24,321 bases of DNA from Stomatobaculum sp. (GTDB lineage Bacteria; Bacillota_A; Clostridia; Lachnospirales; Lachnospiraceae). The notes under the pieces were generated by a model, which had not been told where the DNA came from, did not search any database, and worked only from the letters and a program-made list of their open reading frames with translations. This document shows, in pieces, positions 1-7,208 of this stretch; the first letter of the stretch is position 1; the number at the start of each line of letters is the position of its first letter. A program made the position numbers and the translations under genes. The stretch lies in the NCBI GenBank assembly GCA_017449925.1, contig JAFSYO010000056.1:1-24321 (forward strand). Reading direction: 5' to 3'.

Positions 1-629
1 GCCTTGATGGCGCCCATCAGCTGCTCCTTCGGATCATCCGGGAAATCGGAGCCGATCTTGCCCTTGTACTCTGCCTTGAACTGGTTCGCCAGCTCGTGAA
101 GATCGTCCGCGTTCAGCTCCACGTCCTGCTTCACGCCGCGGTCCTCTTTCATCTTGTCGATCAGCTGCTCGAAGTACTTCTTGCCGACCTCCATGACAAC
201 GTCGGAGTACATCTGGATGAATCTTCTGTAGCAGTCCCAGGCCCAGCGCTCGTTGCCGGACTTCGCGGCGATGACCTTGACGACCTCCTCGTTCAGGCCC
301 AGGTTCAGAATGGTATCCATCATGCCGGGCATGGAAGCTCTTGCGCCGGAACGTACGGAGACGAGAAGCGGGTTCTCCTTATCGCCGAACTTTTTCCCGG
401 TGATCTCTTCCATCTTCACGATGTACTCGTTGATCTGGCCCTGGATCTCTTCGTTGATCTCCCTGCCGTCCTCATAGTACTGCGTGCAGGCTTCAGTTGT
501 AATGGTGAAGCCCTGCGGAACCGGAAGACCGATGTTCGTCATCTCTGCCAGGTTCGCGCCCTTGCCTCCGAGAAGCTCGCGCATGCTTGCGTTGCCCTCA
601 CTGAAAAGATAAACCCACTTTCTAGCCAT
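1..629 (-). CDS. ppdK: Pyruvate, phosphate dikinase, N-terminal part (gene runs off the left edge)
   Basis: Encodes the first ~209 residues of pyruvate, phosphate dikinase, which reversibly converts pyruvate, ATP and Pi to PEP, AMP and PPi in the cytosol. The protein begins MARKWVYLFSEG, followed by the nucleotide-binding landmarks LLGGKGANLAEM (about residues 19-30), GLPVPQGFTIT (34-44) and SVRSGARASMPGMMDTILN, all typical of the PPDK ATP-grasp domain rather than PEP synthase. The ATG at 627-629 is preceded by a strong GGAGGAAAA Shine-Dalgarno sequence (632-640). The phosphohistidine and PEP-binding domains lie outside the window. In anaerobic Clostridia this enzyme commonly serves PPi-linked glycolysis or gluconeogenesis. 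It is divergent from glyS, with about 260 bases of shared upstream region. No disruption is visible in the part present. Confidence 0.96.
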   Translation of the reverse strand, partial: MARKWVYLFSEGNASMRELLGGKGANLAEMTNIGLPVPQGFTITTEACTQYYEDGREINEEIQGQINEYIVKMEEITGKKFGDKENPLLVSVRSGARASMPGMMDTILNLGLNEEVVKVIAAKSGNERWAWDCYRRFIQMYSDVVMEVGKKYFEQLIDKMKEDRGVKQDVELNADDLHELANQFKAEYKGKIGSDFPDDPKEQLMGAIK

Positions 630-665
630 AATTTTCCTCCTGTGGTTTAATATACAGCTTGATAA

Positions 666-694
666 ATTATATATTAGCACAAAACATTTTTTTG
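666..694 (-). promoter_or_regulatory. Possible promoter for ppdK
   Basis: On the minus strand, a perfect TATAAT lies at 671-666, about 26 bases upstream of the Shine-Dalgarno site, in a very AT-rich stretch (655-745). An overlapping TGCTAATAT could act as an extended -10. No convincing -35 hexamer is found at 16-18 bases. The assignment rests on the -10 and on position only. Confidence 0.4.
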
Positions 695-771
695 TAATAG
701 TAAAGAATCGATTAAATACTATCATCATAATAGTTGATATAAGACCATAATCCGGCGGGATAACAACGAGT

Positions 772-800
772 GAAAACCCCTGCAGGAGAAAGCGGTTTTC
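772..800. repeat. Inverted repeat just upstream of the glyS -35
   Basis: GAAAACC (772-778) and GGTTTTC (794-800) form 7-base inverted arms around a 15-base centre that itself contains the palindrome CCTGCAGG. The right arm ends one base before the -35 hexamer of the glyS promoter. This placement would suit an operator, but no factor is known to me, and a chance repeat is possible. Confidence 0.3.
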
Positions 801-801
801 C

Positions 802-830
802 TTTACATGTGATCTTTCTGCGGATATAAT
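802..830 (+). promoter_or_regulatory. Sigma-A-type promoter of glyS
   Basis: TTTACA (802-807) and TATAAT (825-830) are separated by exactly 17 bases, close to the vegetative consensus. Transcription would start near 837, leaving a leader of about 55 bases before the ATG at 892. That is too short for a T-box riboswitch. Confidence 0.8.
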
Positions 831-891
831 GGAAGCGTTTTAACCACAACCGACCGCAGCCAGCGGCCAGGACAAGGAGGAAAGAAAGATA

Positions 892-2280
892 ATGGAATAC
901 ACAATGGAAAAGATCGTAGCCCTCGCGAAGAACCGCGGTTTTGTCTATCCGGGTTCAGAGATTTACGGCGGACTGGCCAACACCTGGGATTACGGCAACA
1001 TCGGCGTTGAGCTGAAGAACAACGTCAAGAAGGCGTGGTGGCAGAAGTTCGTCCAGGAGTCTCCCTTCAACGTGGGCGTGGACTGCGCGATCCTTATGAA
1101 TACACAGACCTGGGTCGCCTCCGGCCACATCGGAAGCTTCTCCGACCCGCTGATGGACTGCAAGGGCTGTCACGAGCGCTTCCGCGCGGACAAGCTGATC
1201 GAGGATTTTGCCGCTGAACACGGCATCTCCCTCAAGTCTTCCGTCGATGGCTGGAGCCATGAGGAGATGCAGGATTTCATCCGCGAGAACAACATCCCCT
1301 GCCCGTCCTGCGGCAAGTCCGACTGGACCGACATCCGTGAGTTCAACCTGATGTTCAAGACCTTCCAGGGCGTCACTGAAGACGCGAAGAACACTGTGTA
1401 TCTCCGTCCTGAGACCGCCCAGGGCATCTTCGTCAACTTTAAGAACGTACAGCGCACCTCCCGGAAGAAACTGCCCTTCGGCATCGCCCAGATTGGCAAG
1501 TCCTTCCGCAATGAGATCACCCCCGGCAACTTCACCTTCCGCACCAGAGAGTTCGAGCAGATGGAGCTGGAGTTCTTCTGCAAGCCGGACACCGACCTGG
1601 AGTGGTTCCAGTACTGGAAAGATTACTGCGTGAAATGGCTGAAGGATCTCGGCATGAAGGAAGACTTCCTCCGCGCAAGAGACCACGACAAAGAGGAGCT
1701 GTCCTTCTATTCCAAGGCGACCACCGACCTCGAGTTCCTGTTCCCCTTCGGCTGGGGCGAGCTGTGGGGCATCGCCGACCGCACCAACTACGACCTGTCC
1801 CGTCACCAGGAAGTCTCCGGAGAAGACATGAACTACTTCGATGAAGAAACGAAGGAAAAATATATCCCCTTCGTCATCGAGCCCTCCCTCGGCGCAGACC
1901 GCGTGACCCTGGCTTTCCTGTGCAACGCTTACGACGAAGAAGAGCTGGAGGGCGGCGATGTCCGCACTGTCCTGCACTTCCACCCGGCGCTGGCGCCGGT
2001 GAAGATCGCCGTGCTGCCGCTGTCCAAGAAGCTGTCCGGAAAAGCGGAGGAGATCCACAAGGAGCTCAGCAAGTACTGGAACACAGACTTCGATGACAGA
2101 GGCGCTATCGGAAAGCGCTACAGAAGAGAAGACGAGATCGGCACGCCCTACTGCGTCACCTTCGACTTTGAGTCGGAAAACGACGGCTGCGTCACCATCC
2201 GCGACCGCGACAGCATGGCCCAGGAGCGCGTGGCCATCTCCGAACTCCGCAATTACTTCATGGACAAGTTCAGCTTCTGA
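892..2280 (+). CDS. glyS: Glycyl-tRNA synthetase, one-chain (alpha2, class II) type
   Basis: Charges tRNA-Gly with glycine using ATP. The 462-residue protein is the dimeric archaeal/eukaryotic-like form found in many Gram-positives, not the split GlyQ/GlyS form. It opens with [20 protein letters not shown]. An inserted module has CKGC (C90, C93) and CPSC (C137, C140), a probable zinc site. Class II motif 2 appears around residues 204-222 ([19 protein letters not shown]) and motif 3 as [10 protein letters not shown] (334-343). The C-terminal anticodon-binding domain begins near residue 368. The start is fixed by AAGGAGG at 874-880, 11 bases before the ATG; the next Met (codon 5) would be too far away. 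It is monocistronic by appearance, with its own promoter and an intrinsic terminator at 2289-2327. Confidence 0.97.
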   Translation: MEYTMEKIVALAKNRGFVYPGSEIYGGLANTWDYGNIGVELKNNVKKAWWQKFVQESPFNVGVDCAILMNTQTWVASGHIGSFSDPLMDCKGCHERFRADKLIEDFAAEHGISLKSSVDGWSHEEMQDFIRENNIPCPSCGKSDWTDIREFNLMFKTFQGVTEDAKNTVYLRPETAQGIFVNFKNVQRTSRKKLPFGIAQIGKSFRNEITPGNFTFRTREFEQMELEFFCKPDTDLEWFQYWKDYCVKWLKDLGMKEDFLRARDHDKEELSFYSKATTDLEFLFPFGWGELWGIADRTNYDLSRHQEVSGEDMNYFDEETKEKYIPFVIEPSLGADRVTLAFLCNAYDEEELEGGDVRTVLHFHPALAPVKIAVLPLSKKLSGKAEEIHKELSKYWNTDFDDRGAIGKRYRREDEIGTPYCVTFDFESENDGCVTIRDRDSMAQERVAISELRNYFMDKFSF

Positions 2281-2288
2281 AACTGATA

Positions 2289-2327
2289 TACCCCCTTTGC
2301 CGTTTATCCGGCAAAGGGGGTACTTTT
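2289..2327 (+). terminator. Intrinsic terminator of glyS
   Basis: A perfect 13-base stem (2289-2301 with 2310-2322) has an 8-base loop and begins 8 bases after the glyS stop. The tail after the stem is short (CTTTT), so termination may be incomplete. The ATG of the next gene lies only 25 bases after the stem. Confidence 0.85.
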
Positions 2328-2347
2328 ACCCAAGGATAACACACACC

Positions 2348-5300
2348 ATGACCAGAAACCACCTTAAGCACGCCTTCATCCTGTTCAGCATGCTCGGCCT
2401 CTCCTTCCTCGTTTCCTGCGACGACAAGTCCGCAGCCACCACTGCCGCCGCAGATGAAGACATCTGGAAGCAGACCGAATACATCTCGATCACGAACGTC
2501 GAAGAGCTGAAGCGCATCCCGGAGCTCCCGGACATGAAGTTCATCCTCGTCGAGGACCTGGATCTTTCTCCCGAGGGCGCCTGGACGCCGCTCTGCTCCA
2601 TGGAAAAGCCCTTCACCGGAGAGTTCGACGGCAACGGGCACACCCTGTCCGGCCTGACGGTCTCCGGGAACGGCGACACCCCTCTGGGCCTCTTTGCCGC
2701 AGTCAGCAATGCCAGGATCTTTGACCTCGCCCTCGAAGGCGTCTCGATCAGCTGCTCCGGAAGCGCGGACCATACCGTCTACGCAGGTCCCTTCGCAGGC
2801 TATGCGGGCAGCTCCGTTATCTCCGGCTGCCGCGCGTCCGGTTCCGTCAGCGCCGCATCTTCCGGAGCCGGGGAACTCAGCACCGGCGGGATCATCGGCG
2901 CCGCGGCAGGCCCGTGCTTCATCTCAGACTGTGCCTCCTCCGCGGACCTCTATTCCAGGACTGACAACAGCGTTTCCTACACCGGCGGCATAGCAGGAAG
3001 GCTCGTCGATCAGGGCCATACTCCAAACCATTTCCCGACGTCCGAAAACACCTCGCTCCCATGGGATGGACCTGAAGCTCCGCCGGATATCAGAGATCAA
3101 GTCGCTTTCACCAGCATTCAGCATTCCCTCTTCAACGGAACCATCCGCTGTTACGCGCCGCAGCTCGAAACCGGCGCCACCAGCTACTGCGGCGGCATCT
3201 GTGGAGACGGCGAGCAGGGCCGGGTCACCGGCTGCGCGGTCCTTGCAAAATCCATCCACTTTGAAGGCACGCAGATCCCTGTCTACAGTCCGCTGTCCAA
3301 TCTCTCCATGGCTGACAACTGCGCCATCCTGGAAGAGCTTGACGCGGACGCCTACGAATTTGCGGACGCTTTCCTCGGCCAGGACACCTTTCAAGCCGCG
3401 GCCGATGCAGCCCGCTTCGCGAGCGACCTGGCGGAAAGCGCCCTCGGCGTAGACCTCGGGATCTCCCAGTATATCCCGAAATACATAAGCGAGGCCGATG
3501 CCGGCAAAGCCTCTACCTATACGGATCTCGGCTGGGACCTTGAAAGCACCTGGAAAATGGCGTCCGGAGCACCCGTACCCTATGAAGAACAAAAGCCCAA
3601 GATCCTCCCGGGATGGTACAGCTATGAGAAGGATTCCCTCCCCTTCTTTAATTACAGCGACAAATCCCCGAAGGGAGAGATCATGCAGCGGCTTTTCGAA
3701 AATGCAACCGCGGAGCTGATCGCAAAATACAATGCGGAGGGCACGGGCGGCTACTGCTACGGCATCTGTATGACAACTGCAGGTATCCTGAACGACATGC
3801 CGGAGATCGGGCTTGTTTACTCTCCCAGTGAAGAAGCAGCCGGGTGGATTCCATCACATTATCTGAGTGACGTAAAAAACCCGAAAGCAAAAGGGAAAAA
3901 TAAAAAAATTCACTCAGAGGGAATGGATAATCCTAAAAATTATCCTTCTTACATTAAATTCCCGTCCCATACCTTTGACATTCACGATTATATAGAGACC
4001 ACACTATTTATCCAGTGTTCCGCTGATATTGCCGCAGAATTCAACTCGTCTTTCCAGAGAACTGACCTGATTCTTGAGCGGGTCCGGGAAGCGCTTGAAA
4101 ATGATACCATCTGTGTCCCGATATCACTGTTTTATTCCAAATATGATGAGGAGACTCATAAAAAAAAGCCTTGCGGGCATATCTTCCTCGCCGTCGGACT
4201 TGCCGGAAATGATATCATCGTCGATGACTGCAACCTTGATACTCTCTCCCGGTTCACGATCACGGAAAACGGCGGGTGGAAATACTATTACAGCCTTACA
4301 GATGAGGAGCCTGCCTTTACCAGTGAAAACGCGATCGTGAACACATCGTCGGATATCACAAAAGGCTATTTGTATTTTATGAATTCCTATCCCAAATCAC
4401 ACGCGGATATTGACTATGCGATGGATGAAATTCTCCCTGACGAGAAATACTTTTTTGACCCGGATGACCCGGATGCCCACCCCCTCCATATCGCAGCCCC
4501 TCCTGCGGAGCTTTCAGCTAAGCTCGACGCCTCGGACATCCTTGTGCATACAGAAAACGGTACCATTACTTCCGGCGGCGGACCGGTAGTCCCTCTCTGT
4601 CCCATCCTTGCAGCTGATGAACCGGGAACCGACAGTTCCCTCTCCTTCAGCACGAATCCTTCCGGCCTTTACTGGGCCACGGACACGGGCACTGTCACGG
4701 TGTCCGGCTTCGGCGCCGCAGATAAAACGGACAGCCTCAACACCGTAGAGATCGCCGGAGACAACACCTGTGTCAAAGTCCTCGCCGCGGACGATGCCTC
4801 CGTCACCTCCACGATCTACGGCGACACTATCAACACGGTCATCGACACCGCTGCGGGGAACCCCGCGGAGATCACCGTGACCACCTATGCGGACGATGCC
4901 TCTCCCAAATCCATGCGCCTCTCCGGTACTTCAGCAGACGGCTCCGTCCGGATCGTCCAGACGAAGGACGGCACGCTCCGCGCCGCCGGAATGAAGGACA
5001 TGAAAGCCTCCGCCGCGACCATGGAGACGGATCAGGCAGACGCTTCCAATCTGTCCGGCGATGAGCTGGACGCGCTCCTGGAAAAGCTCCTCGCGGAACA
5101 CGAATCTCCTGTACCGGACAGCGCGCCGGACAAGGCAGCGGATATCACCATGAATCCGTACGGGTACGGCATTACAGCGGTAACGGACGTCCCCGCGCCT
5201 GAGATCCTGCACCCCGACGTCCCGCAGAATAAGGAGCGTTCCATCTACGGAGCCTCCGGTACCAGCAGTGCCTGCCCGTTCTGCGGCAAGGTCCACGGCG

Positions 5301-5491
5301 GCAGCATCATAGAGCAGCTGACCGCAAAGTTCCACGAATTCCTTGCGGACATCTTAAACCCGTTCCTCGGCATCCTTCCCGGCAGCGCAAACAGCACGTC
5401 TGAGCTCCCCTCTGTTCCGGGACCAGGAACATCCCCAAAAGAATGGTTATTTGACCTGCCGGACTGGCTCCGGGAGATGCTGGGGCTTTAA
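2348..5491 (+). CDS. Large surface lipoprotein with GLUG-like repeats, papain-like region and CPxCGKxH motif
   Basis: A 1047-residue protein of unknown function. The start chosen is the ATG at 2348, with AAGGA at 2332-2336. From it runs a lipoprotein signal peptide: basic MTRNHLKH, a hydrophobic core and a lipobox LVSC with Cys24, so it should be anchored to the outer face of the membrane. The frame is open upstream to 2093, but that part overlaps glyS and has no signal. Residues ~92-230 carry EFDGNGHTL and repeated GG-I/F-x-G turns, like GLUG repeats. Residues ~450-680 look like a papain-fold region: GGYCYGIC (C470, C474), GHIFLAVG (H611) and VDDCN (D626, D627, N629). A beta-rich stretch follows (~720-900). 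CPFCGKVH lies at 976-983, before an amphipathic segment and a Pro-rich tail. No LPxTG is seen. The catalytic assignment is inference from motif order and spacing. Bases ~3840-4460 look AT-richer than the flanks. Confidence 0.85.
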   Translation: MTRNHLKHAFILFSMLGLSFLVSCDDKSAATTAAADEDIWKQTEYISITNVEELKRIPELPDMKFILVEDLDLSPEGAWTPLCSMEKPFTGEFDGNGHTLSGLTVSGNGDTPLGLFAAVSNARIFDLALEGVSISCSGSADHTVYAGPFAGYAGSSVISGCRASGSVSAASSGAGELSTGGIIGAAAGPCFISDCASSADLYSRTDNSVSYTGGIAGRLVDQGHTPNHFPTSENTSLPWDGPEAPPDIRDQVAFTSIQHSLFNGTIRCYAPQLETGATSYCGGICGDGEQGRVTGCAVLAKSIHFEGTQIPVYSPLSNLSMADNCAILEELDADAYEFADAFLGQDTFQAAADAARFASDLAESALGVDLGISQYIPKYISEADAGKASTYTDLGWDLESTWKMASGAPVPYEEQKPKILPGWYSYEKDSLPFFNYSDKSPKGEIMQRLFENATAELIAKYNAEGTGGYCYGICMTTAGILNDMPEIGLVYSPSEEAAGWIPSHYLSDVKNPKAKGKNKKIHSEGMDNPKNYPSYIKFPSHTFDIHDYIETTLFIQCSADIAAEFNSSFQRTDLILERVREALENDTICVPISLFYSKYDEETHKKKPCGHIFLAVGLAGNDIIVDDCNLDTLSRFTITENGGWKYYYSLTDEEPAFTSENAIVNTSSDITKGYLYFMNSYPKSHADIDYAMDEILPDEKYFFDPDDPDAHPLHIAAPPAELSAKLDASDILVHTENGTITSGGGPVVPLCPILAADEPGTDSSLSFSTNPSGLYWATDTGTVTVSGFGAADKTDSLNTVEIAGDNTCVKVLAADDASVTSTIYGDTINTVIDTAAGNPAEITVTTYADDASPKSMRLSGTSADGSVRIVQTKDGTLRAAGMKDMKASAATMETDQADASNLSGDELDALLEKLLAEHESPVPDSAPDKAADITMNPYGYGITAVTDVPAPEILHPDVPQNKERSIYGASGTSSACPFCGKVHGGSIIEQLTAKFHEFLADILNPFLGILPGSANSTSELPSVPGPGTSPKEWLFDLPDWLREMLGL

Positions 5492-6186
5492 TTCATCATC
5501 TCCAGGATCTCCAGGGAGTGGAACTGCCGGTCCGCATACTTCCGGAGGCTGGCGTCCACATTCCGTCCTAGCTCCGTAAGGATCCCCTCCGTGACATTGA
5601 AGCGGAACAACTGCTCCAGGGGGGCCGTGCAGATATAGTGCCAGGTGTAGGTGCAGTCGGATGCGCCTGCACCTGCTGCTTCCTTATCGCCGGAAGCAGG
5701 TTCCCTTCCTCCCCGGTACAGGGGCGGCAGCGGATCATAGCTTCCGTCAATGACCATCATCCGCAGTTCAAAGATCCGGCGGGTCAGGGGTTTCGGGATC
5801 GATGGCTTCTGAAGGGCGAGGAAACTCAGGTACAGAAGTTTAAGGATCCCCGGCTCCGGGGCGAACTCGTGAGCATAGTAGTCCGCCAGTTCAAGAAAGT
5901 AAGTCGCGTAGCAGGTCGTGACCAGATCCCCGGAGAGATTTTCGAAGTAATTCGCGATCTCCGCGCTCTCCAGACTGTAGGAATCCCTCCTCTGGTACAA
6001 GAAAAATTTCCCATACGAAAAAGGCCGGGTGACCCCCATGAAGGGGTTCCCCGGCTTTCCTGCGCCGTGGGCAAAAAAGGACAGCTTTCCCTGTTCCAGT
6101 GTCATCAGGGTCACTCTTCTGTCGCGCTCGCCCACCGGCATGGACTTGATGACCATGCCGGTCACTTCCTGAACGCCGTTCCGCAT
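5488..6186 (-). CDS. recO: DNA repair protein RecO
   Basis: RecO binds ssDNA and, with RecR, loads RecA at gaps in the RecF pathway. The protein has 232 residues, near the family norm. Its N-terminal OB-fold reads VTGMVIKSMPVGERDRRVTL, then GKLSFFAHGAGKPGN, followed by the all-helical C-terminal half with LELADYYAHEF. The zinc-finger cysteines present in some RecO proteins are not seen. The ATG at 6184-6186 follows GAGGAAG (about 6194-6200). It lies directly downstream of era, as in many Bacillota. Its stop (complement of 5488-5490) overlaps the stop of the convergent lipoprotein gene inside one TTAA. A Gly/Ala-rich insert (about residues 160-175) looks like a variable loop. Confidence 0.93.
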   Translation of the reverse strand: MRNGVQEVTGMVIKSMPVGERDRRVTLMTLEQGKLSFFAHGAGKPGNPFMGVTRPFSYGKFFLYQRRDSYSLESAEIANYFENLSGDLVTTCYATYFLELADYYAHEFAPEPGILKLLYLSFLALQKPSIPKPLTRRIFELRMMVIDGSYDPLPPLYRGGREPASGDKEAAGAGASDCTYTWHYICTAPLEQLFRFNVTEGILTELGRNVDASLRKYADRQFHSLEILEMMN

Positions 6187-6200
6187 CTGGACTCTTCCTC

Positions 6201-6244
6201 TTACTTCAGTTGCATCAGGTCATTACTTCAGTTTCTTCAGGTCA
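6201..6244 (-). repeat. 22-base tandem duplication of the era 3' end
   Basis: Two adjacent 22-base units (6201-6222 and 6223-6244) differ at only two positions. The right unit encodes the last residues of Era and its TAA stop. The left unit repeats this, including a second TAA, in the era-recO spacer, just before the recO Shine-Dalgarno site. Confidence 0.85.
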
Positions 6245-7119
6245 TAGCCGAAGCTTTTCAGCTGGGTGTCGTTGTCCCGCCATTCCTTCCGCACTTTGAC
6301 CCATAGTTTCAGATTCACCGGCGTTCCGCACATCTCTTCAATGGCCTTTCTGGCGCCGGTGCCGATGCGCTTCAGCATCTGGCCTCCTTTGCCAATGACC
6401 ATTCCTTTGTGGGTCTCCCGTTCGCAGATGATGTTCGCGTCGATGTCGAAGGTGCCGTCCTCCCGCTCATGCATCCGCTCCACCGTCACCGCGATGCCGT
6501 GGGGCACCTCGTCCCGCAGAAGCCGCAGTGCCTGCTCCCGGATCAGTTCCGCGGCGATGTCACGCATGGGCTCCTCCGTGACCGTATCCTCATCGTAGAA
6601 CAGCGGTCCTTCCGGAAGATGGCGGAACAAAGACTCCAGAAGAAGATCAATGTTCTGGTGCCGCAGTGCGGAGACCGCGACCAGGTCCGCGGGACGCACT
6701 GCTTTTTCATAGGCTTCGATGGACTGCGCCAGTTCTTTCTTGTCCTGTACCTTGTCCACCTTGTTCACCACCAGCACCAGGGGTTTGTTCACTTTTCGAA
6801 GTTTCTCCAGGATCTCCTGCTCGGACGCGCCGAGATACGTTCCTGCTTCCACGATCCAGAGGATCACATCCGCGTCGGCGATCGTCTTCTCTGCCACATC
6901 CACCATGAATCTTCCCAGCTTGTTCTTTGCCCTGGTGAGTCCCGGCGTATCCTCAAAAACGATCTGCCCTCTTTCATCTGTGTAGACGGTGCGGATCTGG
7001 TTTCTTGTCGTCTGGGCCTTTTCCGAGGTGATGGCGATCTTCTGACCGATCAGGTGGTTCATCAGCGTGGACTTTCCCACATTGGGGCGTCCGATCAGCG
7101 CTGCAAATCCGGATTTCAT
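6223..7119 (-). CDS. era: GTPase Era, ribosome assembly factor
   Basis: Era is an essential GTPase that binds the 3' end of 16S rRNA and helps small-subunit maturation. All motifs are intact in this 298-residue protein: G1 GRPNVGKS (10-17), the TT-containing G2 region near 37-38, G3 DTPG (57-60), G4 NKVD (119-122) and G5 SAL (150-152). The C-terminal KH domain has the GKGG loop (243-246). The length is standard. The ATG is at 7117-7119, with AAGGAGAA at 7131-7138. It lies between an M16C protease gene and recO. The last 22 bases, stop included, are tandemly duplicated downstream. Confidence 0.97.
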   Translation of the reverse strand: MKSGFAALIGRPNVGKSTLMNHLIGQKIAITSEKAQTTRNQIRTVYTDERGQIVFEDTPGLTRAKNKLGRFMVDVAEKTIADADVILWIVEAGTYLGASEQEILEKLRKVNKPLVLVVNKVDKVQDKKELAQSIEAYEKAVRPADLVAVSALRHQNIDLLLESLFRHLPEGPLFYDEDTVTEEPMRDIAAELIREQALRLLRDEVPHGIAVTVERMHEREDGTFDIDANIICERETHKGMVIGKGGQMLKRIGTGARKAIEEMCGTPVNLKLWVKVRKEWRDNDTQLKSFGYDLKKLK

Positions 7120-7136
7120 GATTATGTTTCTTCTCC

Positions 7137-7208
7137 TTATGCCGTAAATACCGGGTCACGTTTTCTTATGCCAAACGTTTCCTTATGCTGAAAACAGCGG
7201 GGTCACGT
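7137..7208 (-). repeat. Imperfect direct repeat duplicating the 3' end of the M16 protease gene
   Basis: Unit A (7183-7208) contains the last codons and TAA stop of the M16 protease. Unit B (7137-7161) is a diverged copy in the spacer before era. Both share TTATGC at one end and GGGTCACGT at the other. A third, partial copy (CTTATGCC, 7166-7172) lies between them. The end of unit B merges into the era Shine-Dalgarno site. Confidence 0.6.

Noticed and set aside
837..891. T-box riboswitch for glyS
   Set aside because: Only about 55 bases lie between the predicted transcription start and the ATG, with no specifier stem or T-box sequence.
955..2058. Minus-strand open frame of 367 codons
   Set aside because: Antisense to glyS, a certain gene, with no recognisable motif.
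2093..2347. Extended N-terminus of the lipoprotein from 2093
   Set aside because: It would overlap the end of glyS and its terminator and bury the signal peptide; the ATG at 2348 opens directly on a lipoprotein signal.
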